Shown: positions 1 through 9,963 of the stretch, piece after piece
Layout: each line of letters begins with the position of its first letter
Numbering within the stretch: position 1 is the first letter of the stretch
Source: Prauserella salsuginis
GTDB taxonomy: Bacteria; Actinomycetota; Actinomycetes; Mycobacteriales; Pseudonocardiaceae
Reading direction: 5' to 3'
Length of the DNA stretch: 64,000 nt
Assembly: GCF_024648885.1 (NCBI RefSeq)
Contig: NZ_JANBBF010000010.1
Span: forward strand, 744,001 to 808,000
Translations under genes and position numbers: made by a program
The notes under the pieces: generated by a model
Told to the model about the DNA's origin: nothing
Database searches by the model: none
Seen by the model: only the letters and a program-made list of their open reading frames with translations

Positions 1-1728
1 GGTGGGCTGAAGGCGTGGAAGACCCGTGCCGGCCGCAGGCACGTGGCCGGCAGGACGGTCGCGGGCCTGGCCGGAGTGGCGCTCGTGCTCCTCGGCTACA
101 TGTCGTACTACGCGACCTACGCGGGTCACTTCGGGCTGACCGGGGCGACGAACAACGTGCTGTACGGCCGTACGGCCACCTTCGCCGACTGCAGTCAGCT
201 GCCGGACGACGAGGGGCTGCGGCTGATGTGCCCCGAGGAGCCGCTCGGCCAGCGCCAATCGGTCGACTTCTACACGCACTTCCAGTACGGCTCTGCGGAT
301 TGGCCGGCCGAGCCGCTGCCGGACGAGCGGGACAAGGCGACCCTGGCGAAGCAGTTCTCCTACGCGGTGATCCTGAACCAGCCGCTCGACCTGCTCGGCG
401 AAGTGCTCTACGACTTCGGCAAGAACTTCGTCCCGGTGAAGGAGACGTTCCACAACGACGTCCCCGCCGAACGATGGCATTTCCAGTCGCACTATCCGTA
501 CCACGATGTGGGGACGGAGACGCCTCAGGTGTACCAGGCGTGGACACTCGCTTATGATGACGAGTTGCCCCACGCCGATCGGGCGCTCGCGTCCTTTATG
601 CGTGATTATCAACAGAACGGCGGTTACACCTGGGGGCCACTGCTCGCAGTGTTCCTGCTGTTGGGCATCCTTGGTGTCGTCGGAGTAGGAAAGGCACGCA
701 GATCACCACTTCGGTCTGGTGCTTTTCTCGCCACCGGCAGCGCGCTCATCATCCTGGCGGGTTCAGCCGCGTTCGAGTTCTCCTGGAGGTATCAGTTGCC
801 TGCGCTCGTCCTGCTGCCGATCGGCGGCGTGTTGGGTCTGGCCGCGATGTTCGGAATGGGGAAGAAGCCCGCTGGGGGCGGCCGTCGTCCCAAGATGGAC
901 GACTACCCCGACGACGTCGACACCGCGGCCGTATCCGAGTTCCGCAGCCGCTACGGCGAAGCACCGCTGAGCCCCCTCGTGGTGGTCATCGCGGCCTTCA
1001 ACGAGGCCAAGGGCATCACCCCGGTGCTGCAGAACATGCCCACCCACTGCGGGGACATCCCGGTCTCGACGCTCGTCGTCGTCGACGGCGCGACCGACGG
1101 CACCGCCGAGATCGCCAGGGAGGCCGGTGCGTACGTCTGTGAGGCCCCGAAGAACCGCGGTCAGGGTGGTGCGCTGCGGCTCGGCTACCATCTCGCCAAC
1201 GAGTGCGGAGCCGACTGGGTCGTCACGACCGACGCCGACGGTCAGTACGACAACAACGAACTTCCGATGCTGATGAAGCCGCTGCTCGACGGCACCGCCG
1301 ACTTCGTGACGGGCTCGCGCCGTCTCGGTTCCGGCAAGTACGACAGCAGCGTCCGCTGGCTGGGCGTGCGTGTGTTCGCGTGGCTGGCATCGCTGCTGAC
1401 GATGCAGAAGATCACCGACACGTCGTTCGGCTTCCGCGCCATGCCCGCGGACCTCGCGGCGTCGGTGACGCTGCGCGAGCCGCAGTACCAGGCGTCCGAG
1501 CTGCTGCTGGGTGTCATGGCGAAGGGTGCGCGGGTGCTCGAGGTGCCGATGACCATGGAGCTTCGCAACAACGGTGCCAGCAAGAAGGGCGGCAGCATCA
1601 AGTACGGCGCGAACTACTCGCGGGTGATGCTCGGGACGTGGCTGCGCGAGTACGTCTTCCGCGGCGGCAAGCGCAGGCCCTACGCGGGCAGGTCGGCACC
1701 GGAGCCGGGCGAGCGTAATCCGGCCTGA
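1..1728 (+). CDS. Membrane glycosyltransferase fused to a GT2 (DPM-like) domain, 5' truncated by the window
   Basis: The frame is open from base 1, so the true start lies upstream; 575 residues are visible. Hydrophobic segments lie at about residues 17-40, 212-230, 240-260 and 266-290, with a polar, presumably extracytoplasmic stretch between the first two (about 40-210) that resembles the C-terminal part of actinobacterial GT-C/ArnT-like lipid-carrier glycosyltransferases. From about residue 324 a complete GT2 domain follows: an AAFNEAKG nucleotide-binding start, DGATDGT, a DADGQ metal/donor motif near 411 and VTGSR, as in polyprenyl-phosphate sugar synthases. One polypeptide may therefore make a lipid-linked sugar and transfer it; the GT-C identity is tentative because its N-terminal catalytic part is missing. 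It is followed by its own terminator and lies close to GtrA and sqdB. Confidence 0.8.
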   Translation, partial: GGLKAWKTRAGRRHVAGRTVAGLAGVALVLLGYMSYYATYAGHFGLTGATNNVLYGRTATFADCSQLPDDEGLRLMCPEEPLGQRQSVDFYTHFQYGSADWPAEPLPDERDKATLAKQFSYAVILNQPLDLLGEVLYDFGKNFVPVKETFHNDVPAERWHFQSHYPYHDVGTETPQVYQAWTLAYDDELPHADRALASFMRDYQQNGGYTWGPLLAVFLLLGILGVVGVGKARRSPLRSGAFLATGSALIILAGSAAFEFSWRYQLPALVLLPIGGVLGLAAMFGMGKKPAGGGRRPKMDDYPDDVDTAAVSEFRSRYGEAPLSPLVVVIAAFNEAKGITPVLQNMPTHCGDIPVSTLVVVDGATDGTAEIAREAGAYVCEAPKNRGQGGALRLGYHLANECGADWVVTTDADGQYDNNELPMLMKPLLDGTADFVTGSRRLGSGKYDSSVRWLGVRVFAWLASLLTMQKITDTSFGFRAMPADLAASVTLREPQYQASELLLGVMAKGARVLEVPMTMELRNNGASKKGGSIKYGANYSRVMLGTWLREYVFRGGKRRPYAGRSAPEPGERNPA

Positions 1729-1756
1729 GAGGCCTGCTGAGGCCACGACAGCTACG

Positions 1757-1794
1757 AAGGCCCCTGGGACCCGTCGACGGGTCCCAGGGGCCTT
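1757..1794 (+). terminator. Intrinsic terminator of the glycosyltransferase gene
   Basis: A perfect 17-bp inverted repeat (AAGGCCCCTGGGACCCG and its complement) around a TCGA loop ends in CTTT, 28 bases after the stop codon. Confidence 0.8.
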
Positions 1795-2326
1795 TCACTG
1801 TCTTCTGGGCGGTGCTTCTCCGTGCGGCCGTCCAGAAGCGGGCTGCGGTGTCGTCGGGCTGTCGGACTTGCTGTGCCGCCGGACCGCGCCGCCGGAATGT
1901 GGTGCCGGACTGTGCCGTGGGACCGCGCCGCCGGGCTGCTGTCCGTGCCGTCCCGGAGCCGACGCGGATCCGAGCGGGCACGCCGCCGCGTCGTCTGGAC
2001 CAGGTCGAAAATGTCGCATCATGCAGAAAACCGGATAAATGCACTGCAGAAGTCCGGAAATATGCATTGACGACCGGAGTGCGGCAGTCGTTGCGAAGTG
2101 GAAGGCCGGCGGCGAATTGTCCACATTTTCCGCGATGTGTCGGCCGCGGCGAATTACGCCGCTGATCATTTTTCGTTACCCCGGAACAACCCGTACGGGC
2201 GAGGCGGCAGCACGAGGGCCCGGTCACCGGGTGCGGTGACCGGGCCCTCGGGTGCTCGGGTTTCCGGTGAGGCCTCGGCCGCGGGCGAGGATCGCGCGGC
2301 GGGACCCTCGGGTGCTCGAAGCCGGC
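1795..2326. other. Intergenic region without a recognisable gene
   Basis: About 530 bases lie between two genes that converge. The stretch around 2005-2180 is clearly less GC-rich than the surroundings (short runs such as GAAAATG, GATAAATGC, GGAAATATGC). No start with a ribosome binding site or conserved protein is apparent in either direction. Apart from the hairpin at 2213-2250 I see nothing assignable. Confidence 0.5.
2213..2250 (-). terminator. Hairpin downstream of the GtrA-like gene
   Basis: A perfect 16-bp stem (CGAGGGCCCGGTCACC and its complement) closes a 6-base loop, 77 bases past the stop of the minus-strand GtrA-like gene. There is no T-run, which is common for actinobacterial terminators. 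Confidence 0.6.
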
Positions 2327-2884
2327 TCAGGCGACCTGTGTCTGCACCTCGGCAGACTTGGCCTTTCCTGCTGCTTTCGGGGCGTCGAGCTTGCTGTAGA
2401 CGAAGCGGTCGAGCAGCGTGAACTTGATGAGAAAGACCAGCGCATAGCTGCTCAGGAACGCCACGTCGAGCACGATGATGCGCACGAAGCCTTCGATCCG
2501 GAGCGGCTCGGTGATCCAGCCCGCGATCGTCGTGAGCGTCATCGAGGCGATAGCGCCGAGGCCGATCACGAACAGATAGGGCAGCAGCTCACGCTTGAAG
2601 TCGGGCTTGCCCTTGCGGTTCCACGCCCAGCGGCGTGCGACGAAGTAGTTGGGGACAGCCCCCGCCACGAACGCTACTGCGCTCGCGGCCGTCGGGTTGA
2701 CGCTCATCGTGAGCAGCACGATCAGCGTCACCTGGCTCATGCCGGTGGCCAGGCCCGAACTCATCAACGCGCGGACCAGTCGTGCGAAGAACTTCGGCTG
2801 GCCCGGGCGATGATCCGGGTCGTCGGCCGATTCTCGCTGGTCGGCGGCGTTTTGCCCTGCGGAAACGTTCGTCACATCCCCCAT
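2327..2884 (-). CDS. GtrA family membrane protein
   Basis: This 185-residue protein has a polar N-terminus of about 35 residues and then four hydrophobic segments, the length and topology of the GtrA/DPMS_TM family. The family motif is visible as the NYFVARRWAWN stretch after the second segment. GtrA-like proteins are believed to flip polyprenyl-phosphate-linked sugars or to help polyprenyl-phosphate glycosyltransferases across the membrane. It is divergent from sqdB (147 bases apart) and faces the GT2-fusion gene, so it may move the lipid-linked sugar made by that enzyme; this link is inferred from position. The ATG start at 2884 has no strong ribosome binding site. Confidence 0.85.
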   Translation of the reverse strand: MGDVTNVSAGQNAADQRESADDPDHRPGQPKFFARLVRALMSSGLATGMSQVTLIVLLTMSVNPTAASAVAFVAGAVPNYFVARRWAWNRKGKPDFKRELLPYLFVIGLGAIASMTLTTIAGWITEPLRIEGFVRIIVLDVAFLSSYALVFLIKFTLLDRFVYSKLDAPKAAGKAKSAEVQTQVA

Positions 2885-3015
2885 TGTGCCAACCGCCTTT
2901 CTCGTTCGTGCGGCGACATCCCTATTCTTTCCCCGTGGGTTGAGATCAGCCCGTTACTAAGACAGTGTGAACCGGCTAGTTCGGGCGCAGAGCCGGGCCG
3001 CGTGGCTCAGGCGAC

Positions 3016-3023
3016 AGGAGGAA
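3016..3023 (+). promoter_or_regulatory. Strong ribosome binding site fixing the sqdB start
   Basis: AGGAGGAA lies 8 bases before the ATG at 3032 and rules out the much longer open frame that extends upstream to 2252. Confidence 0.85.
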
Positions 3024-3031
3024 CAAAAAAC

Positions 3032-4231
3032 ATGCGAGTACTGGTTCTTGGCGGCGACGGCTTCTGCGGATGGCCGACCTCCCTGCACCTGTCCGCGCAG
3101 GGGCACGAGGTCGCCATTGTCGACAACCTCTCGCGGAGGAAGATCGACATCGAGCTCGAAGCCGAGTCGCTGACGCCGATCCGGCCGATGAGTGAGCGCC
3201 TGCAGGCCTGGAAAGAGGCGACGGGCAAGGACATCGCGTTCCACAACCTCGACGTCTCGCAGAACTACCAGCGTCTCCTGGACCTGCTCCTCGAGTTCCG
3301 TCCGGACGCGATCGTGCACTTCGCCGAGCAGCGTGCCGCGCCGTACTCGATGAAGAGCAGCTGGCACAAGCGCTACACGGTCGACAACAACCTGGGTGCG
3401 ACGAACAACGTGCTGGCCGCCGTGGTCGAGAGCGGCCTCGACATCCACATCGCGCACCTCGGCACGATGGGTGTCTACGGCTACGGCACGGCCGGGATGA
3501 AGATCCCGGAGGGCTACCTCAAGGTCAAGGTCGAAGTCGGCGACGGCGACCTGGTCGACCAGGAGATCCTGTACCCGGCCAACCCGGGCAGCATCTACCA
3601 CATGACCAAGACGCAGGATCAGCTGCTGTTCTACTTCTACAACAAGAACGACAAGATCCGGGTCACCGACCTGCACCAGGGCATCGTCTGGGGCACGCAG
3701 ACCAAGGACACGCAGCTGGACGAGCGTCTGATCAACCGCTTCGACTACGACGGTGACTACGGCACGGTGCTCAACCGGTTCCTGATGCAGGCCGGCGTCG
3801 GCTACCCGCTGACCGTCCACGGCACGGGCGGCCAGACGCGCGCGTTCATTCACATCCAGGACACGGTCAAGTGCATCGAGCTGGCGATCTCGAACCCGCC
3901 CGAGAAGGGTGAGCGGGTTCAGATCCTGAACCAGATGACCGAGACCCACCGCGTCCGCGACCTGGCGCAGATGATCGCCGGCAAGACCGGTGCGGCGATC
4001 GAGAACGTCGAGAACCCGCGTAACGAGGCCGACGAGAACGACCTCCACGTGGCCAACGACCGCTTCCTGCACCTCGGCCTCAACCCGATCACCCTCAACG
4101 AGGGCCTGATGGAAGAGGTCACCGACATCACGAAGAAGTACGCCGAGCGCTGCGACACCTCGCGTATCCCGTGCGTGTCCACCTGGACCGGCGACAAGTC
4201 GGACCACGTCGGCACGCCGAAGAGCGTCTGA
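3032..4231 (+). CDS. sqdB: UDP-sulfoquinovose synthase (SQD1/SqdB type)
   Basis: This 399-residue short-chain-dehydrogenase-fold enzyme matches the SQD1 family, which converts UDP-glucose and sulfite into UDP-sulfoquinovose. The N-terminus shows the NAD-binding GGDGFCGW motif and IVDNLSRR (residues 7-36), very like plant SQD1 (GGDGYCGW, IVDNLVRR). The catalytic triad is present: T145 in HLGTMG, Y189 and K193 in YHMTK. The length of about 400 residues is normal for the family. The product is normally used for the sulfolipid SQDG or, in some archaea, for protein glycans. No SqdX/SqdD-like lipid transferase is in view; the neighbours are a membrane GT fusion and GtrA, so the acceptor is open. 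It is followed by a strong terminator. Confidence 0.92.
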   Translation: MRVLVLGGDGFCGWPTSLHLSAQGHEVAIVDNLSRRKIDIELEAESLTPIRPMSERLQAWKEATGKDIAFHNLDVSQNYQRLLDLLLEFRPDAIVHFAEQRAAPYSMKSSWHKRYTVDNNLGATNNVLAAVVESGLDIHIAHLGTMGVYGYGTAGMKIPEGYLKVKVEVGDGDLVDQEILYPANPGSIYHMTKTQDQLLFYFYNKNDKIRVTDLHQGIVWGTQTKDTQLDERLINRFDYDGDYGTVLNRFLMQAGVGYPLTVHGTGGQTRAFIHIQDTVKCIELAISNPPEKGERVQILNQMTETHRVRDLAQMIAGKTGAAIENVENPRNEADENDLHVANDRFLHLGLNPITLNEGLMEEVTDITKKYAERCDTSRIPCVSTWTGDKSDHVGTPKSV

Positions 4232-4255
4232 CGCGTTCAGCAGGTTCCGATACGC

Positions 4256-4291
4256 CGAAGGGCGGCCCACGATCCGGTGGGCCGCCCTTCG
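4256..4291 (+). terminator. Terminator of sqdB
   Basis: A perfect 15-bp stem (CGAAGGGCGGCCCAC and its complement) around a 6-base loop starts 24 bases after the sqdB stop codon. Confidence 0.8.
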
Positions 4292-4343
4292 TGTGTCGAA
4301 GCCGGGGTGTCGGAGCCGGTGTGTCGAAGCCGGGGTGCAGATC

Positions 4344-4462
4344 GTGAAGTGCCCCGAAGGGCATCTTCGGGGCACTTCACCCGCCAGCCCGACCACCACC
4401 CCTCACGGGGAGGCTGACGCGTGGCTGTTTCGATGCCAAAGGTGGCCTTCGGGGCACCGAGT
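4344..4462 (-). repeat. Composite intergenic repeat, copy 1
   Basis: Read on the minus strand this copy runs: a GTGCCCCGAAGG-type palindrome, then ATCGAAACAGCCACGCGTCAG, a CCCGTGAGGGG(T)GG core, a GGTCGGGCTGGCGGG block, and a terminal perfect 16-bp hairpin at 4344-4380 (stem GTGAAGTGCCCCGAAG). The same order of blocks recurs at 15970-16080 and 33860-33980. It lies downstream of both sqdB and sepH, which converge here, so the hairpin can also serve as a terminator. Confidence 0.75.
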
Positions 4463-4489
4463 CGGACGTGCGTGGTTTCGGTGGAAGAT

Positions 4490-5470
4490 TCAGCCGCGTT
4501 GGCTGCGGACGCCCAGCAGGACGTCCTCCCAGGCGGGAACCGGGGTGTGGCCGCCCCGGCGCTTCGGCCTCGGTTTGCCGGGGCCCGTGCCCGGGTCGGC
4601 GTCGGAGCCGGCGGCCGCCCGGCCCGCTGCGGGGGCCGCGCGGTCCGGTTCGTCGGTCCCAGGGGCTTCGCCCCCGATCCGGTCGCCGTCCGGTTCGGGC
4701 TCCTGCGCTGTCGGCTGCTCGACGGGCAGCGGTGCCTCGATGACGTTGCTCGCGGTGTCGGTCTGCTCGTCGGGCTCGTCGAACTCGGGGCAGTCGAACA
4801 GCACGGGTTCGAGTTCCTCCGCGGCGACCTCTGGCTGCTCCTGTGTTGCGGCACGCTCGGTGAGGTCGGTGACGGCGCGTGGCGTGCGGAACGACGTCGG
4901 GTCGAGCAGCGAGGCGGCCAGGTCGTCCATCGCGGTCACGGTGCCGCCGTGCATGCCGGGGCTGAACGTCCAGTGGGCGCGGTTGGACGAACGGCCCGCC
5001 GACCAGCGCAGGCAGACGACCCACTTGCCGTCGTCCCCGCGCCAGGCGTCCCATTCGGCCTGGGAGAAGTCGTGTCCGCGCACGCCGAACGCGTGGGCCA
5101 CCACCTCCGCGAGGGTCTGCACGTCCGGACCGTCGTCGCGCACGGGGTGCGCCTGCTGCGCGAGGTCGGCGTGGCGAGAGCGTTCGAGCAGCACGGGGTA
5201 GGCGAACCGCTCGACGCGGTCGGTGGGCACGCCCGAGGCGGTCGCGACCTGCTCGACGGTTTCGCCCGCGCGGATCCGGGCTTGGATTTCGCGGGGTCGC
5301 ATCTGGGCCTCCAGCTCGATCTCGATCTGGCCGAGGCGGGTGATGTCACCGCGGGCGGCGGCGCGCAGCCGCTCGTCCGCGGGCAGGACGAACCGCTCAC
5401 GGCGCTCGGGGTCCTCGCACACGATGGACTCGCCGTCCTCGTGTAACCCGACCACCCGTAGCGTTCGCAT
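4490..5470 (-). CDS. sepH: Septation regulator SepH (DUF3071)
   Basis: The ATG at 5470, preceded by GGGAGGCGGG, gives 326 residues beginning MRTLRVVGLHEDGE, the conserved SepH N-terminus; an open frame runs 44 codons further upstream but lacks conservation features. Residues about 60-110 hold the helix-turn-helix-like DUF3071 region (REIQARIRAGETVEQVA). A long acidic, Pro/Glu-rich linker follows, and the conserved C-terminal motif HTPVPAWEDVLLG sits near the end. In Streptomyces SepH promotes FtsZ assembly during cell division, and actinobacterial homologues share this. It lies near serC, as I recall for M. tuberculosis Rv0883c-Rv0884c. It is divergent from the arylsulfotransferase-like gene, 266 bases apart. 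Confidence 0.92.
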   Translation of the reverse strand: MRTLRVVGLHEDGESIVCEDPERRERFVLPADERLRAAARGDITRLGQIEIELEAQMRPREIQARIRAGETVEQVATASGVPTDRVERFAYPVLLERSRHADLAQQAHPVRDDGPDVQTLAEVVAHAFGVRGHDFSQAEWDAWRGDDGKWVVCLRWSAGRSSNRAHWTFSPGMHGGTVTAMDDLAASLLDPTSFRTPRAVTDLTERAATQEQPEVAAEELEPVLFDCPEFDEPDEQTDTASNVIEAPLPVEQPTAQEPEPDGDRIGGEAPGTDEPDRAAPAAGRAAAGSDADPGTGPGKPRPKRRGGHTPVPAWEDVLLGVRSQRG

Positions 5471-5736
5471 TCCCGCCTCCCATGCGCGTTCACGTTCCTC
5501 GTCGGTCACGTTAGAGCGGCGCGTCGCCTTGACGACGCAGGCGCGCCGAGTCACGACGAGATCACGCCGAAGCCGGACCGGTGCGCAGCGAAAAGTCGAC
5601 ATGTGCGATTGTCGCCCGGTCGGACGAACGAGATCGGGACGACACGTACGACAAGGACGATCAGAACAACCAGAACAACGGGACGCCGGTGCTGTCGACC
5701 CGAGCCGGCTGCTGGGGGAAGAAACGGATACGCGAT

Positions 5737-7275
5737 ATGAGTGAGACAGGGTTCAGCCGGCGCCGGTTCTTCAGGGGTGCGGGCGTCGCGGGCACCGTCG
5801 CAGTGGTGCCTCTGGTCAGCGGCTACGTGGGTTATCGGATTCCGCAGGCGAAACCCGAGCCCGAGGTGCTGCCTCCGCCGAAGGCCGAGGAGGCGCACAG
5901 CTTCTACTCGCGACCCGATCTGCGCCCGCCGAAGGTCAAGATGTCGGACGCCGACCCGGACACCGCGCCGCAGGCCAGCCCTCGTCACCTGTTGCTCGGG
6001 GTGAAGGACTACCAGGGTGAAGGCGCTGGTCAGGCGGGCATGCTCATCGTCAACCGCCGCGGAGAGCCCGTGTGGTTCGCCGTGCGCGACGGCGACGACG
6101 AGAAGCCGATGGACTTTCGGATGCAGACCTACCGGGGTGAGCCGGTCCTGACGACCTGGCAGGGCGTCGCGCCCATCGGGTTCGGCAAGGGCAAGTGCAT
6201 CATCTTCGACCAGGCGTACCGGCAGATCGCCAAGGTCAACACGGGCGGCGGCGTCGCCGAATCGGATCTGCACGAGTTCCTCATCACCGACAGCGACACG
6301 GCGCTGATCATGGCCTACAACCCGGTGCAGCGGGACCTGAGCGCCATCGGCGGGCCGTCGGACGGCTGGGTGTCGGACGGGGTGATTCAGGAGATCGACA
6401 TCGAGACCGGTGAGGTGCTGTTCGACTGGCGCAGCCTCGACCACGTCGACCTGACCGAGTCGCAGCTCCCGGTCGAGGGCCAGGGCACGAAGGAGCATCC
6501 GTACGACTACATCCACCTGAACTCGATCGGGCTGGACGACGACGGCGACCTGCTCGTCTCGGCGCGCAACACGTGGGCGATCTACAAGATCGCCAAGTCC
6601 GACGGCTCGCTGCGCTGGACGCTCGGTGGCAAGAACACCGACTTCCGCCTCGGCGAGGGGGTCGAGTTCTACTGGCAGCACGACGCGCGCAGGCAGCCCG
6701 ACGGCACGCTGTCGCTGTTCGACAACGCCGCCTCCCCACCGCAGGCCAACCGCTCGCGCGGGCTGGTCCTCTCGCTCGACGAGGACGCGATGACGGCGAC
6801 CGTCGACCGCGAGTACACGCACCCGGCGGGCCTGCTCTGCGACAACCAGGGCAACCTGCAGCTCCTCGAGGACGGCCGCGCGATCGTCGGCTGGGGGTGT
6901 CAGCCCTTCACCTCGGAGTTCGACGCCGACGGCGAATGGCTCACCGACTGGCGGACGCCGGAGTTCGTGCAGAGCTACCGGGCCTACCTGGCCGACTGGG
7001 TCGGCAGGCCGGACGACGAACCCGCGGTGGCGGTGCGGAAGAACGCGGCGCGCGGGGTGCTGGTCTACGCGAGCTGGAACGGTGCGACCGAGGTGAAGCG
7101 CTGGCGGGTTCTGGCGGGCAGGCGGGCGAACGACCTGTCCGAGGTCGTGACGGTGCCGCGAGGCGGGTTCGAGACGGCGATCTCGTGCGACGCCGACGGT
7201 CCGTTCTTCGCCGTGGCCGCCCTGGACAAGCAGGGCAACGAACTGGGCAGGTCCGAACCGGTCCGCGGCCGCTGA
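5737..7275 (+). CDS. Tat-exported arylsulfotransferase (ASST) family protein
   Basis: This 512-residue protein starts at the ATG at 5737; an upstream in-frame extension from 5581 looks non-coding. The N-terminus carries a twin-arginine signal (SRRRFF at residues 7-12, then a hydrophobic stretch), so the protein is probably exported folded. The body has repeated beta-propeller-like strands with motifs such as HLNSIGLDDDGDLLVSARN, YWQHDARRQPDGTLSLFDN and GGKNTDF that are typical of Arylsulfotran_2 proteins. True ASSTs move sulfate between phenols without PAPS; many members of this branch have unknown substrates, so only the family can be stated. Its sulfur theme echoes sqdB but no co-transcription is seen. 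It ends at a bidirectional terminator shared with serC. Confidence 0.8.
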   Translation: MSETGFSRRRFFRGAGVAGTVAVVPLVSGYVGYRIPQAKPEPEVLPPPKAEEAHSFYSRPDLRPPKVKMSDADPDTAPQASPRHLLLGVKDYQGEGAGQAGMLIVNRRGEPVWFAVRDGDDEKPMDFRMQTYRGEPVLTTWQGVAPIGFGKGKCIIFDQAYRQIAKVNTGGGVAESDLHEFLITDSDTALIMAYNPVQRDLSAIGGPSDGWVSDGVIQEIDIETGEVLFDWRSLDHVDLTESQLPVEGQGTKEHPYDYIHLNSIGLDDDGDLLVSARNTWAIYKIAKSDGSLRWTLGGKNTDFRLGEGVEFYWQHDARRQPDGTLSLFDNAASPPQANRSRGLVLSLDEDAMTATVDREYTHPAGLLCDNQGNLQLLEDGRAIVGWGCQPFTSEFDADGEWLTDWRTPEFVQSYRAYLADWVGRPDDEPAVAVRKNAARGVLVYASWNGATEVKRWRVLAGRRANDLSEVVTVPRGGFETAISCDADGPFFAVAALDKQGNELGRSEPVRGR

Positions 7276-7289
7276 GCCGCGACAGGGAG

Positions 7290-7344
7290 CGCCCCCAGGG
7301 GCACTTTGGTTGCGTTCAGTGCAACCAAAGTGCCCCTGGGGGCG
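7290..7344. terminator. Bidirectional terminator between the ASST-like gene and serC
   Basis: A perfect 24-bp inverted repeat with a 7-base loop (GTTCAGT) lies between the two converging genes. The arms contain CCCCCAGGGGCAC, the palindromic element also found in the dispersed intergenic repeats, so this terminator is probably built from the same repeat. Confidence 0.85.
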
Positions 7345-7357
7345 TGCGGAACTGGGC

Positions 7358-8500
<1,143 letters not shown>

Positions 8501-9862
8501 TCACGCTCGCCAACCCTCCGGGTCCACTCCGCCGGGTACCGGGGCCTTCGGATCGTAGGGAGTGCGGGTGAAAACAAAGGTCGCAAGGTCGAGGTACGTC
8601 GGTGTGCCATCGCTCACTCGACCCACGGTGAGGGTCTCCCCGGCGTAGTAACCGTCCAGTCCGAGCCACCGGTCGTCGCCGATCGGGCGGAAGCGCGAGG
8701 CCCGCCCCGCACCGTCCGCGGGCGTCAGGTTCAGCCAGCCCTCCGGCATCGCGTACAGGTGGTACGGCTTGGGTCCCCAGTGCCACAGTCCGGTGAGCTC
8801 GAGCAGGCCAGGTTCGACGGGCGACGGCGTCCACTCGGCGGGCAGCGGGGGCTCGTGGTCGTCGGCGATGGAGATCAGGTCGGCGGTCAGGCCCGCGATC
8901 CCCACTCCCGACGTGGTGTTGGCGAACGTCACCGCGCCCGTCTGCGTCGCCGGGTCGATCAGCGTGCACGCGAGAAAGCCCGGCATCGACCCGGTGTGCC
9001 CCGCGAGGCGTTTGCCGCCCGCCTGGATCAGCTGGAAACCGAGGCCGTAGCCGGCCGTCCACGCGCCTGCGGAGTCGTCGACCGTGGCGGCCTCGCGCAT
9101 CTCGGCGACCGTGTCGGGGCTGAGCACGTCGCCGGTGCGGCCGCCGGTGAACGCCGTCCAGCGCGCCAGGTCGTCGAGCGTCGACCAGAGCTGTCCCGCG
9201 GGAGCCATCGCGCCCGCGTCGTGGGCCGGTTCGGGCAGCAGAACGTCGGCGAACGGGTGAACTGCGTAGCCCGTCGCCGTGGTCAGGCCGTGCTCACCGG
9301 GCATGGGCGTGGTGTGCAGCATGCCCAGCGGTTCGAGGATCTCGGTGCGCACGACGTCGAGCCAGTCCGCGCCGCGGAGCGCCGCGACGAGCCGGCCGAG
9401 CACGCCGTAGCCGACGTTGGAGTAGTGGAACCGGCGGCCGGGGCGGTGTTTCGTCTCGCCCGCCGTGAGGCTCGCCGACAGGTCGGTCCAGCTGCCGCCG
9501 GCGCTGCGTTCCCACCACGCCCCCGGCGACTCCGAGGTCAGGCCGCTCGTGTGCGACAGCAGCTGGGCGATCGTCGAGCCGCCGAAGGTCGTACCCGGAA
9601 CGTGCTTGTCCAGCGGGTCGCTCAGGTCGAGCAGACCTTCGTCGCGCAGGCGCATCACGGCCGCGCCGACGATCGACTTGGTGATGGAGCCGATGCGGTA
9701 CTGCGTCGTCCGGTCGGGGCGGACACCGTCGACGCTGCCCCGTCCACCCCACCAGGTGATCTCGCCGTCGCGTATCACCGCGGCGGCCAGGGACGGCGCG
9801 CGGCCCGCGACCTGCTCGGTGGCGATACGGCGGTTCAGCACGAGTTCGGTGGTAGGCAGCAT
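8501..9862 (-). CDS. Serine hydrolase, class C beta-lactamase / DD-peptidase-like
   Basis: The ATG at 9862 gives 453 residues. The three active-site motifs of the beta-lactamase class C / penicillin-binding-protein fold are present: SITK (S59, K62), YSN (147-149) and HTG in the GHTGSMPG stretch. The C-terminal 130 residues form an extra lipocalin-like or DUF3471-like part. Without a clear signal peptide it may be a cytoplasmic esterase or peptidase rather than a resistance enzyme. The start is chosen because a TACGAT box lies 6 bases upstream (leaderless), and because a 39-codon upstream extension is translated from an intergenic repeat. It is probably co-transcribed with serC. Confidence 0.88.
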   Translation of the reverse strand: MLPTTELVLNRRIATEQVAGRAPSLAAAVIRDGEITWWGGRGSVDGVRPDRTTQYRIGSITKSIVGAAVMRLRDEGLLDLSDPLDKHVPGTTFGGSTIAQLLSHTSGLTSESPGAWWERSAGGSWTDLSASLTAGETKHRPGRRFHYSNVGYGVLGRLVAALRGADWLDVVRTEILEPLGMLHTTPMPGEHGLTTATGYAVHPFADVLLPEPAHDAGAMAPAGQLWSTLDDLARWTAFTGGRTGDVLSPDTVAEMREAATVDDSAGAWTAGYGLGFQLIQAGGKRLAGHTGSMPGFLACTLIDPATQTGAVTFANTTSGVGIAGLTADLISIADDHEPPLPAEWTPSPVEPGLLELTGLWHWGPKPYHLYAMPEGWLNLTPADGAGRASRFRPIGDDRWLGLDGYYAGETLTVGRVSDGTPTYLDLATFVFTRTPYDPKAPVPGGVDPEGWRA

Positions 9863-9868
9863 GCCGAG

Positions 9869-9874
9869 ATCGTA
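9869..9874 (-). promoter_or_regulatory. Leaderless -10 box of the serine hydrolase
   Basis: TACGAT on the minus strand ends 6 bases before the ATG at 9862, the spacing expected when transcription begins at the start codon. Confidence 0.5.
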
Positions 9875-9910
9875 GACAGCCCGTGTTGCCGGTGGCGTGC
9901 GTGCCGGTCG

Positions 9911-9963
9911 CTCCCGCCGCCGGCCCTCAAGGGCACGCTGGCGCGTGGCTGTGTTGACCGCGT
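9911..9963 (-). repeat. Composite intergenic repeat, partial copy 2
   Basis: On the minus strand it reads CAACACAGCCACGCGCCAG, then GTGCCCTTGAGGG and CCGGCGGCGGGAG, matching the central part of the full copies at 4344, 15970 and 33860. It lies in the promoter region between two divergent genes. Confidence 0.7.

Noticed and set aside
2957-4399. A 480-codon minus-strand frame opposite sqdB
   Set aside because: sqdB has the complete SQD1 catalytic set on the plus strand; the antisense frame is Val/Asp/Arg-rich with no motif.
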